From Pseudomonadota bacterium (GTDB taxonomy: Bacteria > Pseudomonadota > Gammaproteobacteria > Burkholderiales > Burkholderiaceae_C): a stretch of 38,147 nt of DNA. The stretch lies in contig JAKCDM010000018.1 in the NCBI GenBank assembly GCA_021841865.1, forward strand, positions 1 through 38,147, in the 5' to 3' direction. Below are positions 25,360 to 33,799 of the stretch, one piece after another. The notes beneath the pieces were generated by a model. It was not told where the DNA came from and ran no database searches. It saw only the letters and a list, made by a program, of their open reading frames with translations. How positions within the stretch are numbered: position 1 is the first letter of the stretch; each line of letters opens with the position of its first letter. Made by a program: the position numbers and the translations under genes.

Positions 25360-27449
25360 AAGCGTCTCGCACCCGCTGCGAAGAGGTGCTCGGACCCATC
25401 GGCGGGCAGCGCGAAGCGCCTGACGATCCTCTCCCGGACACGCCCCTGCCCAATCCGGGCGCGCCGCTGGGCATAGGATTCGCACGACGGATGCTGCATA
25501 CGCGCCGTGTACTGCGCTCGCTGCGGGGATGGACGCCAGCTGCCGACACCTGGGATGCGCGGCGTGATCCGCTCGTCAGTGTGGTACTGATCACCTACAA
25601 CCACGGTCGCTACATCGCCGATGCGCTTGAAAGCATCCTGGCGCAGACCGGTGGTTTCAGGATCGAGATCAATGTGCTGGATGACGCGTCCACGGATGAC
25701 ACCCAGCGTATCGTCGAGCAATACGCCAAGCGCTTCCCCGGAGTGATCAACTGTTACTTCAATGCGGTGAACGTCGGGCGAAAGGCCACGCAGCTCAACA
25801 CCTACCGCGGCTTCCAGACCGTGCGCGGAAAGTATTTCGCGCTGCTCGAGGGAGACGATTACTGGACGTTCTCCGGCAAGCTCGCCGCCCAGATCCGCTT
25901 CCTGGAAGACAACCCGAGCTTCGTCGCCTGCGCGCACAAGACCCGGAAGTTCTTCGATGACGGCTCACGGCCTCCCGAACACTTCCTGCCCTTCGAGAGT
26001 TTCCGCAAGAACGTCGCGGAGCTGAGCGACCTCATCTCCCTGAATGCGGTCTATCACATCAGCAGCACGCTGTACCGCAACGTGTTCCGGCAGAACCCGC
26101 CGCTGTGCCTGGCCGACCCGAGCAGCTGCGAGGTGACCATACAGATGGTCTACGGTTGCTTCGGGAACTTCTACTGCTTCGACGAGTACTGGTCGGCATA
26201 CCGGGTGCATGAACAGGGAGTGTTCTCCGGGCGCAGCCGGGAAAACATCTGGCTGTTTCATGTACGTGGCTTCCGGCGCTTCGCCCTATACCTGGGGCCG
26301 AGCAATTGGGTGGCCTTCCTGCTGGCCATCCGCGGCTTCACGCGCCACGTCCTGGCGTCGCAGTGGACACCCGAAAAGGTTCCCCTGCGGCCCCAGGCAT
26401 ATTTCACCTTCCTCGCCCATTTCGCAGCCGCGACAGCACTGACACCGATCGTGACGCTGGCGCAGCTGCCAGGCGTCGTGTTCTCTCGCGCCAGCCGCGA
26501 AAGGGCCATCGCGCGCGCGCGAGCGTCGGTTCGCGTGCTGTACGATCGCGCGGCCGTGGCCGTCTCCCCTGCCCTGCGACTGCGCTACCTGGATTGGGAG
26601 CGCCGCCACCCCCGGGTCGCTTGCCTGCGCTCCCGGCTCAAATCCCCCTCGACAGCAACGGAGTTGGTACCCATCATGAACAACAGCGATCAGGACAAAT
26701 CCTTTCAGATCGAAACCACGGCGAACAGCTCGCAGCTGCAGGCCCGGGAACGCCTGGTGGCGCTCTTCGAACGCAGTCCGATTCCGCTACCCGAGCGGCT
26801 TTTCAACATCGGCATGTACACGCGCAGTTCAGTGCTCGTGAAATACCTGGTGCTCAACGACATCTACCAGCGCATCAAGAATATCCCGGGACACCTGATG
26901 GAGTTCGGCACATGGTGGGGCCAGAACCTGGTGCTGCTCGAGAACCTGCGCGCCATTCACGAGCCTTTCAACAAGCAGCGAGTGATCGTCGGCTTCGATA
27001 CCTTCGACGGCTACACCGAACTTAGCGAAAAGGACAAGCCGAGCGAAGTCTGGGCCGAGCAGTCTTACAACACCGGGGTCGACTACATGGCCCACTTGCG
27101 AGAGCTGCTGCAGACCCATGAAGCGAGCAACGCGCTCGGCCACCTCACCGGCAGGCATCAACTGATTGCCGGCGACGTCAGCCAGACGGCCAAGCGCTAT
27201 TTCGAGGAAAACCCGGCAACCCTGGTGGCGATGGCGTATTTCGATATGGCGCTTTACCAACCGACAAAGGATGCGCTGGTCGCGCTGCGCCCACACCTGG
27301 TCTCGGGCAGCGTGCTGCTTTTCGATGAGCTGACCTGGCCAGAGTCCCCCGGCGAGGCCATCGCATTCAAGGAGGTGTTCACACGCGACGAGGTCACCAT
27401 CGAGAAGTGCGCGCTCTACCCCTCGAAGGCCATCGTCACCGTCCGCTGA
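25356..27449 (+). CDS. Fusion of GT2 glycosyltransferase and TylF-type methyltransferase
   Basis: 697 residues. Residues about 70-320 are a GT-A glycosyltransferase of family 2: VSVVLITYNHGRYI, the nucleotide-binding DDASTDD and the metal-binding LLEGDDYW. A segment of about 120 residues rich in aromatic and basic residues links to the second part. From about residue 441 (an in-frame ATG at 26676 in NNSDQDKSF) comes a SAM-dependent methyltransferase of the TylF/MycF macrocin type: LMEFGTWWGQNL, VIVGFDTFDGYTEL, FDMALYQPTKDAL and LLFDELTWPESPGEA. It would add a sugar and O-methylate a glycan. Translation is coupled to the upstream gene by an ATGA overlap. GGAG 12 bases before the internal ATG could also allow separate synthesis of the methyltransferase. 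The gene converges on the RgpF-like gene. Confidence 0.85.
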   Translation: MKASRTRCEEVLGPIGGQREAPDDPLPDTPLPNPGAPLGIGFARRMLHTRRVLRSLRGWTPAADTWDARRDPLVSVVLITYNHGRYIADALESILAQTGGFRIEINVLDDASTDDTQRIVEQYAKRFPGVINCYFNAVNVGRKATQLNTYRGFQTVRGKYFALLEGDDYWTFSGKLAAQIRFLEDNPSFVACAHKTRKFFDDGSRPPEHFLPFESFRKNVAELSDLISLNAVYHISSTLYRNVFRQNPPLCLADPSSCEVTIQMVYGCFGNFYCFDEYWSAYRVHEQGVFSGRSRENIWLFHVRGFRRFALYLGPSNWVAFLLAIRGFTRHVLASQWTPEKVPLRPQAYFTFLAHFAAATALTPIVTLAQLPGVVFSRASRERAIARARASVRVLYDRAAVAVSPALRLRYLDWERRHPRVACLRSRLKSPSTATELVPIMNNSDQDKSFQIETTANSSQLQARERLVALFERSPIPLPERLFNIGMYTRSSVLVKYLVLNDIYQRIKNIPGHLMEFGTWWGQNLVLLENLRAIHEPFNKQRVIVGFDTFDGYTELSEKDKPSEVWAEQSYNTGVDYMAHLRELLQTHEASNALGHLTGRHQLIAGDVSQTAKRYFEENPATLVAMAYFDMALYQPTKDALVALRPHLVSGSVLLFDELTWPESPGEAIAFKEVFTRDEVTIEKCALYPSKAIVTVR

Positions 27450-27477
27450 GGCGCCGGACCTCGCGGACACGGATGCA

Positions 27478-28662
27478 TCACAGGCTGACTCCCGGCACGT
27501 GGGTCAGCGCATTGCGCAGGCCGGCGGCCTGGGAGCACAGGCCGAGGATGCGCTCGAGAGCGTGCAACATCGAGCCATCCAGCGGCACGGGCTCGGGGGT
27601 GTAGTCTTCCCAGGACAGGTTCAGGCCCCAAACTGGCTCCAGGACCGGCACACGCGCCCAGAACATCGAGCCCATGGGAAACCAGAAACTGTCCGGAAGG
27701 CCCTGCCACCCCATGCGATGGGCCAGGGCTTCGGCGAAGCGCCGGTTGGCGCGCCAACCCTCGGCTCGCGGATCGTCCGGAAACACCATGCCGATACCGG
27801 TATCTCCCTCCATGCGAGCCAGAATGAGGTCGAGCATCGGCGCGCGCCCACCGAGCAGGTTTTCGCAAAGAAAATCCCCCCAACGCGCGCCAAAACCCTC
27901 GTTATAGGGGCTCTTCTTGGTGTGCATGTGTCCGATGATGTCGTAACGACCGATGATCTCATCCCGGAACCCAGTGAAAAGCGGCGCGAGATCGCGCCCG
28001 CGGTTGGCCAACTCGCGAACCAGGACCCGCTGCGGATAGCCGGCGAGCTGCTCGAGCACCTGCCTTTGTGCGGTTTCGCTGGTCACGCTGACCAGCAGGT
28101 CCGGTCGGGTCTTGTTCAGCAGCAGGCACTGAAGCATGCGGGGCAGCAACTCGGGGTAGTAGACGTGAATATGCAGTGCGCACCGGACTGCGCCGGAAGC
28201 GGACGGTATGACGCCCGAAGAGGGTTCGATGAGCTCGGCGCACCACGGTCCGGACGGGTGGCCCGCAGCCAGAAAATCCATCAGCGGCTCTCGGTTCGCG
28301 TCCAGCCGCCGCATGCTCGCGTAGACCCCAGGATGGAAACCGGGAAAAGGCTTGCGAGCGTCGATGCCCCGACGCCAGCTCGCGAGGTAGAAGCGTGCCG
28401 CATCCTGCGGACGGCGAATGCGCTGGTGCAGCACGTTGGAGTAGGCACGATCCAGCGCCCCCGATGCAGCCAGCACCTCGGCAGCCGAGTCGAGTCGGCG
28501 CGGACGTGTCCAGAGAATCAGGCGGATTCGCAGTTCCTCGAACAGGAAGACGTAGAGCCAGCGCAGGCGATGGCGCAGCAGCCTGTCCGCCGCCCGTCGG
28601 ACCGCCCGGAACGCGGCACGCGCAAGGCGAAGTTCGGCGTGCGGATCCGAGCTCGTCGTCAT
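27478..28662 (-). CDS. RgpF-like rhamnan synthesis protein
   Basis: 394 residues. The carboxy two-thirds carry the RgpF-family wording: HIHVYYPELLPRML, VTSETAQRQVLE, the invariant NRGRDLAPLF, HMHTKKSPY, FPDDPR and FPMGSMFWARV. RgpF proteins are needed for rhamnose-rich polysaccharides in streptococci and for O-antigens in Gram-negative bacteria, and are regarded as glycosyltransferases. The first 110 residues are basic with a short hydrophobic stretch (LRWLYVFLFEELRIRLILW), which may hold the protein at the membrane. GGAG nine or so bases upstream supports the ATG at 28662. It is transcribed against the preceding fusion gene and divergently from the acyltransferase. Confidence 0.85.
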   Translation of the reverse strand: MTTSSDPHAELRLARAAFRAVRRAADRLLRHRLRWLYVFLFEELRIRLILWTRPRRLDSAAEVLAASGALDRAYSNVLHQRIRRPQDAARFYLASWRRGIDARKPFPGFHPGVYASMRRLDANREPLMDFLAAGHPSGPWCAELIEPSSGVIPSASGAVRCALHIHVYYPELLPRMLQCLLLNKTRPDLLVSVTSETAQRQVLEQLAGYPQRVLVRELANRGRDLAPLFTGFRDEIIGRYDIIGHMHTKKSPYNEGFGARWGDFLCENLLGGRAPMLDLILARMEGDTGIGMVFPDDPRAEGWRANRRFAEALAHRMGWQGLPDSFWFPMGSMFWARVPVLEPVWGLNLSWEDYTPEPVPLDGSMLHALERILGLCSQAAGLRNALTHVPGVSL

Positions 28663-28741
28663 GCGCGAATCTCCGCCGGGCGAACCGCCGAACTTGCCCG
28701 CCGGCGAACCGGACGGACATGGCTGTTGTACGATCGGCGCA

Positions 28742-28777
28742 CCACAACTCCTGTGGGGCCGGCCCGCCACGCCGGCC
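28742..28777. repeat. Two back-to-back hairpins in a divergent promoter region
   Basis: CCACA-ACTCC-TGTGG (28742-28756) is immediately followed by GGCCGGC-CCGCCAC-GCCGGCC (28757-28777), apart from one shared boundary. Both are perfect. They lie in the 195 bases between the RgpF-like gene and the acyltransferase gene, about 80 bases before the latter. Confidence 0.45.
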
Positions 28778-28857
28778 GGGCGGCTCTGTACCTTGCCGCC
28801 GCGGGCCCGGTTCCGTTGTGGGGATCGACCATCGCCTGTACTCCGTCAAATCGCGCC

Positions 28858-29562
28858 ATGAAAAAGTCGAAGAAGCTCATCATCTTCGGAACCGAGGATT
28901 TTGCCGACATCGCCTACGAGTATTTCACGCACGACTCGACCTACGAGGTTGTGGGCTTCACGGTCGATGCCGCGTACTTGAAGGTCTCCAGCAAGTTCGG
29001 GCTTCCTGTCGTTCCTTTCGAAAGCGTGCATGAGCAGTTCGCATCGGACTCCCACGAGATGTTCGTGGCCATCGTGTATGCGCAGCTCAACCGGCTGCGC
29101 GCTTCGGTCTGCGAGCGAGCCCGCCAACGGGGCTATGCGCTTGCCAGCTACGTCAGCTCCCGTGCATTCGTCTGGCGCAATGTGCAGCTCGGCGAACATT
29201 GCTTCATCTTTGAGGACAACACTGTCCAGCCATTCGTGAGCATCGGCTCCAATGTCATCGCGTGGAGCGGCAATCATATCGGCCACCACTCGAGCATCGG
29301 CAACAACTGCTTTCTCACATCCCACGTCGTGGTGTCAGGCTGGTGCTCGATCGGTAACAACACCTTTGTCGGGGTCAACACCACGTTGGCCAACAACACA
29401 CGCGTCGGCGAATTCTGCTGGATCGGTCACGGCTCGAACGTCGCCGGGGACATCCCGGATGGCTCGCTGGTGAAGGCCCCGGCGAGCGAGATCTCCCCGC
29501 TCAACGAGGCGGCGCTATTCCGCGTGCTGGCGCGCAGCAGCCGCAAGCGATCCGGACAATAA
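28858..29562 (+). CDS. PglD/NeuD-like sugar acyltransferase (left-handed beta-helix)
   Basis: 234 residues. The amino end is a Rossmann-like domain (KLIIFGTEDFADIAYEYF), as in the PglD/NeuD/PerB group. From about residue 108 come hexapeptide repeats (VQLGEHCFIFEDNTVQPFVSIGSNV, SSIGNNCFLTSHVVVSG, CSIGNNTFVGVNTTLANNTRVGEFCWIGHGS) that form a left-handed beta-helix. The catalytic histidine candidate is in NHIGHHSSIG. Such enzymes move an acetyl group from acetyl-CoA to an amino sugar, typically after a DegT-type aminotransferase, and one is encoded at 32369-33559. The sugar cannot be told from sequence. It is a single-gene plus-strand unit between minus-strand neighbours. The ribosome binding site is weak; MKKSKKLIIFG fits the family start. 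Confidence 0.82.
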   Translation: MKKSKKLIIFGTEDFADIAYEYFTHDSTYEVVGFTVDAAYLKVSSKFGLPVVPFESVHEQFASDSHEMFVAIVYAQLNRLRASVCERARQRGYALASYVSSRAFVWRNVQLGEHCFIFEDNTVQPFVSIGSNVIAWSGNHIGHHSSIGNNCFLTSHVVVSGWCSIGNNTFVGVNTTLANNTRVGEFCWIGHGSNVAGDIPDGSLVKAPASEISPLNEAALFRVLARSSRKRSGQ

Positions 29563-29634
29563 CAGGACCTGAAGAACAAGCGCTGGCAGATGCAGCATCG
29601 CGCGCCCCGGCGACGCTCGCGGGCATCGAGACCA

Positions 29635-30306
29635 CTAGTCCTCGAAACTTGTTAAGCGCGTGATTTCCGCCGCGATCTCGACGGGATCCTCCAGGGCCAG
29701 TCGCTGCAGCATGCTTTCAAAGCGCCCGCCATATTCCGACAGAAAGTGCAGCTTGAGTCCCGCCTTCGCGAAGCCCGATGCGTCGTAGAGCTCGCGACCT
29801 CCCGGCGCATTGACGTATTGCGTTGCGCCGACCTCGCGAGCGATCGCGATGATGCGGTCCTGAGCGCGAAGTTCTGGATCGATGTCGAGCTCACTGGAGC
29901 GGCGCATCGGGCGCCCCTGGCCGAGCACCTGGGCCTGCCAGGCAAGCGTATCGCAAAGATAATCCACCGGGCTCTCGCCGAGTTCGAACAGGCACTGCTC
30001 CAGACCGGCAACACCCTTGTCCAGGCGATCGAGCGCCGGAAAGCGGCGTGCTTGCTGGCGAAGCACGGATTGCGCGTCGTCCTGGAAAGCGAGATCTACG
30101 ATGCGCGTGCTGTCGCGATCTGCCTTCCGCAGGGGCAGGGTGAACCATTGCTTGTCCCCGTTGCGGTCATCCAGGCGATTGCGATGTACCCAGCCCCTTC
30201 TGGGAAACTGAACGCAGTCGAGAGCGACGAACAGGTCGACCGCGGCGAACAGCCGGAAATACCCAGCGTAGGGAAAGAAATACGGCTGCATGATAGCGAC
30301 TCTCAC
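29635..30306 (-). CDS. WbqC family protein
   Basis: 223 residues from a GTG start giving VRVAIMQPYFFPYAGYFRLF, the very conserved opening of the WbqC family. An ATG 24 bases earlier is possible but would add residues not seen in relatives; GGGGGAAGG lies just before the GTG. Further family features are FVALDCVQFPRRGWVHRNRL, WFTLPLRK and YVNAPGGRELYD. WbqC proteins are found in O-antigen and other glycan clusters with sugar aminotransferases, and their chemistry is not settled to my knowledge. The region is visibly more A/T-rich than the cco block. It follows the PhyH-like gene after 33 bases and is probably co-transcribed with it. Confidence 0.85.
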   Translation of the reverse strand: MRVAIMQPYFFPYAGYFRLFAAVDLFVALDCVQFPRRGWVHRNRLDDRNGDKQWFTLPLRKADRDSTRIVDLAFQDDAQSVLRQQARRFPALDRLDKGVAGLEQCLFELGESPVDYLCDTLAWQAQVLGQGRPMRRSSELDIDPELRAQDRIIAIAREVGATQYVNAPGGRELYDASGFAKAGLKLHFLSEYGGRFESMLQRLALEDPVEIAAEITRLTSFED

Positions 30307-30339
30307 AGCCTTCCCCCCGTGGCACCGCATCGTGAGCGG

Positions 30340-31158
30340 TTACTGCTTGAAAATGCGATCAACTTGCTGTTGCTCCGGAAACCCTTCATAGTACTGCTGG
30401 CGGTGCACGCTCCGCTGATAGGCCGTCGGGTAGGCGCGGTCGATGAAAGTGGCTTCATTCGCATTGTCCAGGCGGGTAGACACCGCCAGCCGGAAGCTCC
30501 CCGGCAGCCCATGGGTCGAACTGCGATGCACCGTGAACATCGACATGAAAACGACGTCGCCCTTCTTGACGCACACCGGCCTGAAATCCGCCTCGCGATA
30601 CGCCGTATCGGGCACCTCCCAAGTGAAAGCGCCGCGATCAATCATCGGCAGCAGCCCCTTCGCGTGACTGCCAGGGATGACTTCCATCGGGAAATTCGAG
30701 GCGTCGACGTCGGTCAACGGAATCCACACCACAACGCCATCGAGGCTGCCCTGCACCGATGGAAAATCCTGGTGGGGAATCAGACCGAAATATCCATTCG
30801 GGATGCGAAGTTCGTCCGACATGATCAAGGCGACCTGTCCACCAGGAACAAAATAATCGCTCCAACCAAATTCTTTGCGCATGAACCCCACGATGGATGG
30901 ATGAATGCTCAGGCTGAAAACGCTCTCATGACGCCACAGGGCTGAAACCACGCGCTTGTAGCGGTCGATATCAGCCGAGTGCAACATCTTCAGCGCCTTG
31001 AAAAGGTCCACTGGATTTTCAATGATTCCCAGGTGCCTTAGTTGCGCGCGAACCACTCCGAGTAGGCCATCGTTCACCTTGCGTACTTCGTCGTCGTCCA
31101 GCAACCCCTTCGCCACGCAAAATCCGTCTCGCTTGAAATTTGCCAGAATATCGCTCAT
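30340..31158 (-). CDS. Phytanoyl-CoA dioxygenase (PhyH) family Fe(II)/2-oxoglutarate oxygenase
   Basis: 272 residues. The facial triad of an Fe(II)/2-oxoglutarate oxygenase is visible: HxD in IPHQDFPSVQGS (H129, D131) and a distal histidine in FTVHRSS (H211), with R223 placed to bind 2-oxoglutarate. Surrounding segments (VVVWIPLTDVDASN, MEVIPGSHAKGLLP, KKGDVVFMSMFTVHRSS) are typical of the PhyH family. These enzymes hydroxylate or otherwise oxidise small molecules. In a polysaccharide locus the likely target is a sugar or an acyl/amino substituent, which is inference. GGGAG ten bases before the ATG supports the start. The gene is divergent from the glycosyltransferase at 31264 and relatively A/T-rich, suggesting acquisition from outside. 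Confidence 0.88.
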   Translation of the reverse strand: MSDILANFKRDGFCVAKGLLDDDEVRKVNDGLLGVVRAQLRHLGIIENPVDLFKALKMLHSADIDRYKRVVSALWRHESVFSLSIHPSIVGFMRKEFGWSDYFVPGGQVALIMSDELRIPNGYFGLIPHQDFPSVQGSLDGVVVWIPLTDVDASNFPMEVIPGSHAKGLLPMIDRGAFTWEVPDTAYREADFRPVCVKKGDVVFMSMFTVHRSSTHGLPGSFRLAVSTRLDNANEATFIDRAYPTAYQRSVHRQQYYEGFPEQQQVDRIFKQ

Positions 31159-31263
31159 GAAGATACGCTCCCTGCATCCGAGTAGTCATTCTTCGAGACG
31201 GGCTCCGGCGAGCGCACTCGAAAATCTGAAAGAACCCTCATCGGCCACCAACCTGGAAATCGA

Positions 31264-32355
31264 ATGAACAGAAAAATCAGCGTGCTGACCACGCTATACA
31301 ACCACGAAGCATATATCGTGGAAACTCTACGCAGCTCGCTGTCTCAATCCCTGCCACCATCGGAAGTGATCGTTGTCGACGATGCTTCGACCGACGGATC
31401 CGTAGCCGCAGCCCGCACGGTCCGCGACCCACGCTTGCATATTTTAGCGCAGGAGCGCAACCTGGGGGGCGCAAATACCCGACTCGGCTTCGAGGCCTGC
31501 GGTGGCGACTATATCGCCATATTGAACTCCGACGATGTATGGGAATCCGAAAAACTCGAGAAGCAGATGGCATTTCTCGATGCCAACCCGCGTTGCGGCG
31601 CCGTGTTCACCCATGTACAGGTCATCGATGAGCACGGCGTGGCCTGGGAGCCCGGGACCAGCCACCACATGGACCTGTTCAACGTCGCCGGTCGCGACGC
31701 TGCGGCCTGGGCCCGACACTTCTTTCACATCGGCAACGCCTTCTGCGCCTCCAGCGCGCTGATTCGCAGGAGCTGCCTCGATGCGATCGGCGGGGTGCAC
31801 AGCAACTTCATGCAATTGCAGGACCTCGACATGTGGCTTCGCATCGTGCTGGCCGGCTGGGAGCTGGGCCTGGTCGAGCAACGGCTGACGCGCTACCGTG
31901 TGAGCCGCGCCGGCAGCAACATGAGTGCCGAGAGCTTCGGGGCGCGAAGTGCCAACCTGTTCGAGACCACCCAGGTGCTGCAGGCTTTCTGGGGCGTGTC
32001 CTCTCTCGATCTGCTGCGCCGCGTCTTCCCGGACCTGCAGGCGTCGCCTGGGGCCAGCGACCAGCTCACCCAGTTTTACCTGGCCCGCCATGCAGCACGC
32101 AGCGAGCGGCTCGCTCATCGCCTGTTCGCGATCGAGACCATGCATCGATGGGCCGGGCACCTGCCAGCGATGCAGGAAGCCTTCGAGCTCGAGGGCTTTG
32201 ACCACCGAGCCTATCGCGACTTCATCGCAGCAACGCCTCTGCAGTTCCTGATCCGAAGCGGACTCAAGGGAAGATTGTCCGCCGCCGCCGAGTCCGCGCT
32301 GCCCTTCGCCGTGGTGCAACGCCTCAAGGCATGGCGCAGGTCCCTGCGAGCTTGA
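31264..32355 (+). CDS. GT2 family glycosyltransferase
   Basis: 363 residues. The family 2 GT-A fold is marked by ISVLTTLYNHEAYIVETLRSS, VIVVDDASTDGS and the metal-binding LNSDDVWE, with an acceptor-region acidic motif in QLQDLDMWLRI. The remaining 150 residues are helical and less conserved. It should transfer an activated sugar to a growing glycan on the cytoplasmic face. It stands alone on the plus strand between divergent and convergent neighbours. The ATG lies in a relatively A/T-rich leader with a weak ribosome binding site. The donor and acceptor cannot be told. Confidence 0.9.
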   Translation: MNRKISVLTTLYNHEAYIVETLRSSLSQSLPPSEVIVVDDASTDGSVAAARTVRDPRLHILAQERNLGGANTRLGFEACGGDYIAILNSDDVWESEKLEKQMAFLDANPRCGAVFTHVQVIDEHGVAWEPGTSHHMDLFNVAGRDAAAWARHFFHIGNAFCASSALIRRSCLDAIGGVHSNFMQLQDLDMWLRIVLAGWELGLVEQRLTRYRVSRAGSNMSAESFGARSANLFETTQVLQAFWGVSSLDLLRRVFPDLQASPGASDQLTQFYLARHAARSERLAHRLFAIETMHRWAGHLPAMQEAFELEGFDHRAYRDFIAATPLQFLIRSGLKGRLSAAAESALPFAVVQRLKAWRRSLRA

Positions 32356-32368
32356 TGCAAGCACCAGT

Positions 32369-33559
32369 TCAGGCGATGCTGCTGTCCGTCGCCGCGCCAG
32401 CTTGGCGCGGCAGCCCGCAAGACCGGCGGCACAGGTAATTGATCATCCCCGCAATACGCTCGGCACCCTCCACCCCCAAGTCACCGAACATCGGCAGGCA
32501 CAGCACCTCCTGTGCCGCACGTTCAGCGTGCTCGAGACGATCGCGGCGGCAAGCCATGTACGAGGGGTAGTCCGAGCAAAGCGGGTAGAAGTAACGCCGA
32601 GTGAACACGTTCCACTGCTTCAACGCGGCCCACAGACCGTCGCGACTCATACCGAACCCGGCCTCGTCGACCCGGATGACCACGTACTGCAGGCTGTCAC
32701 TGACTCCGGCGCCTTGCTGGACCACACGGATGCCCGGCGTGTTCTCGAGCATGCGCACGTAGGCCGCCTTGACGGCTGAGCGCCGGGATCTCTCGCCTTC
32801 CAGGCCGCCAAGCACCTCAAGGCCGATCGCCGCCTGGATCTCGTTGAGCTTGGCGTTCGTACCGACGAGGACCACCTCATCCTCGTTCTCGATGCCGAAG
32901 TTGCGCATCAACTCCAGCTTGTGGGACAACGTGGCATCAGCGAACGCCAGCCCACCGCCCTCCGCGGTGTGGAACAGCTTCGTCGCATGGAAGCTGAACA
33001 TGGTCATGTCCCCGAACAGCCCGATCGGTCTGCCCTGCACAGTGGTGCCAAACGCGTGCGCCGCGTCGAATACCAGCTTCAGGTGGTGGGCATCTGCGAT
33101 ACGCGTCAGCGCATCGACATCGCACGGCGTGCCATAGACATGCACGCCGAGCACGGCCGCAACGTCATCTCCGATCATGCGTTCCACAGATCGCGGATCG
33201 ATGCACAGGGTTTCCGGGTCGATGTCGCAGAACACCGGCCTGGCCCCCGACAGGGCGATCGCATGCACGGTCGCCGAAAAGGTGAACGGCGTAGTCAGCA
33301 CCTCGCCACGGATCCCCAGCGTCATCAACGCGATCTGCAGCGCCAGCGTTCCGTTGCTGAACAATCGCAAGTCAGGCACACCCAGGTGCGCCGCCAGCTC
33401 TGCCTGCAGGCGATCGTGCTGCGGCCCCATGTTCGACAGTCGGCGCGAGGCCCAGATGTCGGCCAAACGACTCTGCACCCGCTCGAACGGCGGAAGAAAT
33501 GGCCGCGTGACATACACCGGCTCAGCGAAGGGCTCGATGCCACCAGGAATTGCGCTCAT
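32369..33559 (-). CDS. DegT/DnrJ/EryC1/StrS family sugar aminotransferase
   Basis: 396 residues. The pyridoxal-phosphate lysine is K194 in FSFHATKLFHTAEGGG, with the cofactor-binding D165 in FDAAHAFG. Conserved stretches are NGTLALQIAL, TPFTFSATVHAI and the closing LPMFGDLGVEGAERIAG. These enzymes aminate 3- or 4-keto nucleotide sugars with glutamate as donor. Combined with the beta-helix acyltransferase, this suggests an N-acylated deoxyamino sugar. The dehydratase that would make the keto sugar is not in the window. The start at 33559 gives a standard family amino end; an upstream open extension has no family likeness. It is the last gene of a minus-strand block starting at wbaP. Confidence 0.93.
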   Translation of the reverse strand: MSAIPGGIEPFAEPVYVTRPFLPPFERVQSRLADIWASRRLSNMGPQHDRLQAELAAHLGVPDLRLFSNGTLALQIALMTLGIRGEVLTTPFTFSATVHAIALSGARPVFCDIDPETLCIDPRSVERMIGDDVAAVLGVHVYGTPCDVDALTRIADAHHLKLVFDAAHAFGTTVQGRPIGLFGDMTMFSFHATKLFHTAEGGGLAFADATLSHKLELMRNFGIENEDEVVLVGTNAKLNEIQAAIGLEVLGGLEGERSRRSAVKAAYVRMLENTPGIRVVQQGAGVSDSLQYVVIRVDEAGFGMSRDGLWAALKQWNVFTRRYFYPLCSDYPSYMACRRDRLEHAERAAQEVLCLPMFGDLGVEGAERIAGMINYLCRRSCGLPRQAGAATDSSIA

Positions 33560-33719
33560 GCTCCGGACCTGACCAGTTTTGTGATTTGCAGTAGTTGCCC
33601 CGCTGCGCCCGCTGCTGCCAGTACGCCCACCGATACATGCGAGCCTCGATGTGCGACGGCGGAGCGTCCTGCGTAATGAAACGGGTCTCGGCGATCCGCC
33701 ACGGCTTGATCTTATGACC
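33522..33719 (-). other. Coding-like frame ending inside the degT start, possible gene remnant
   Basis: A 65-codon frame runs from just after a TAG at 33720-33722 to a TGA at 33522-33524. Its composition is protein-like with many aromatic residues (GHKIKPWRIAETRF, then IEARMYRWAYWQQRAQRGNY) and third positions are mostly G or C. The only ATG (33638) would give 38 residues. It overlaps degT by 38 bases in another frame. It could be the tail of a lost gene or a small protein; I recognise no family. Confidence 0.25.
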
Positions 33720-33799
33720 CTATTGTCTTGTAGCCTCGGGCCAACCGTTTGGCCTGGATCAACGCAGGACACCCAGCGCTGGGTACAGGCAATCGGATG

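Noticed and set aside
33712..33762. Short minus-strand frame (LIQAKRLARGYK) reminiscent of the end of some transposases
   Set aside because: Only 16 residues before a stop, with no inverted terminal repeats or target duplication nearby; too little to call a mobile element.
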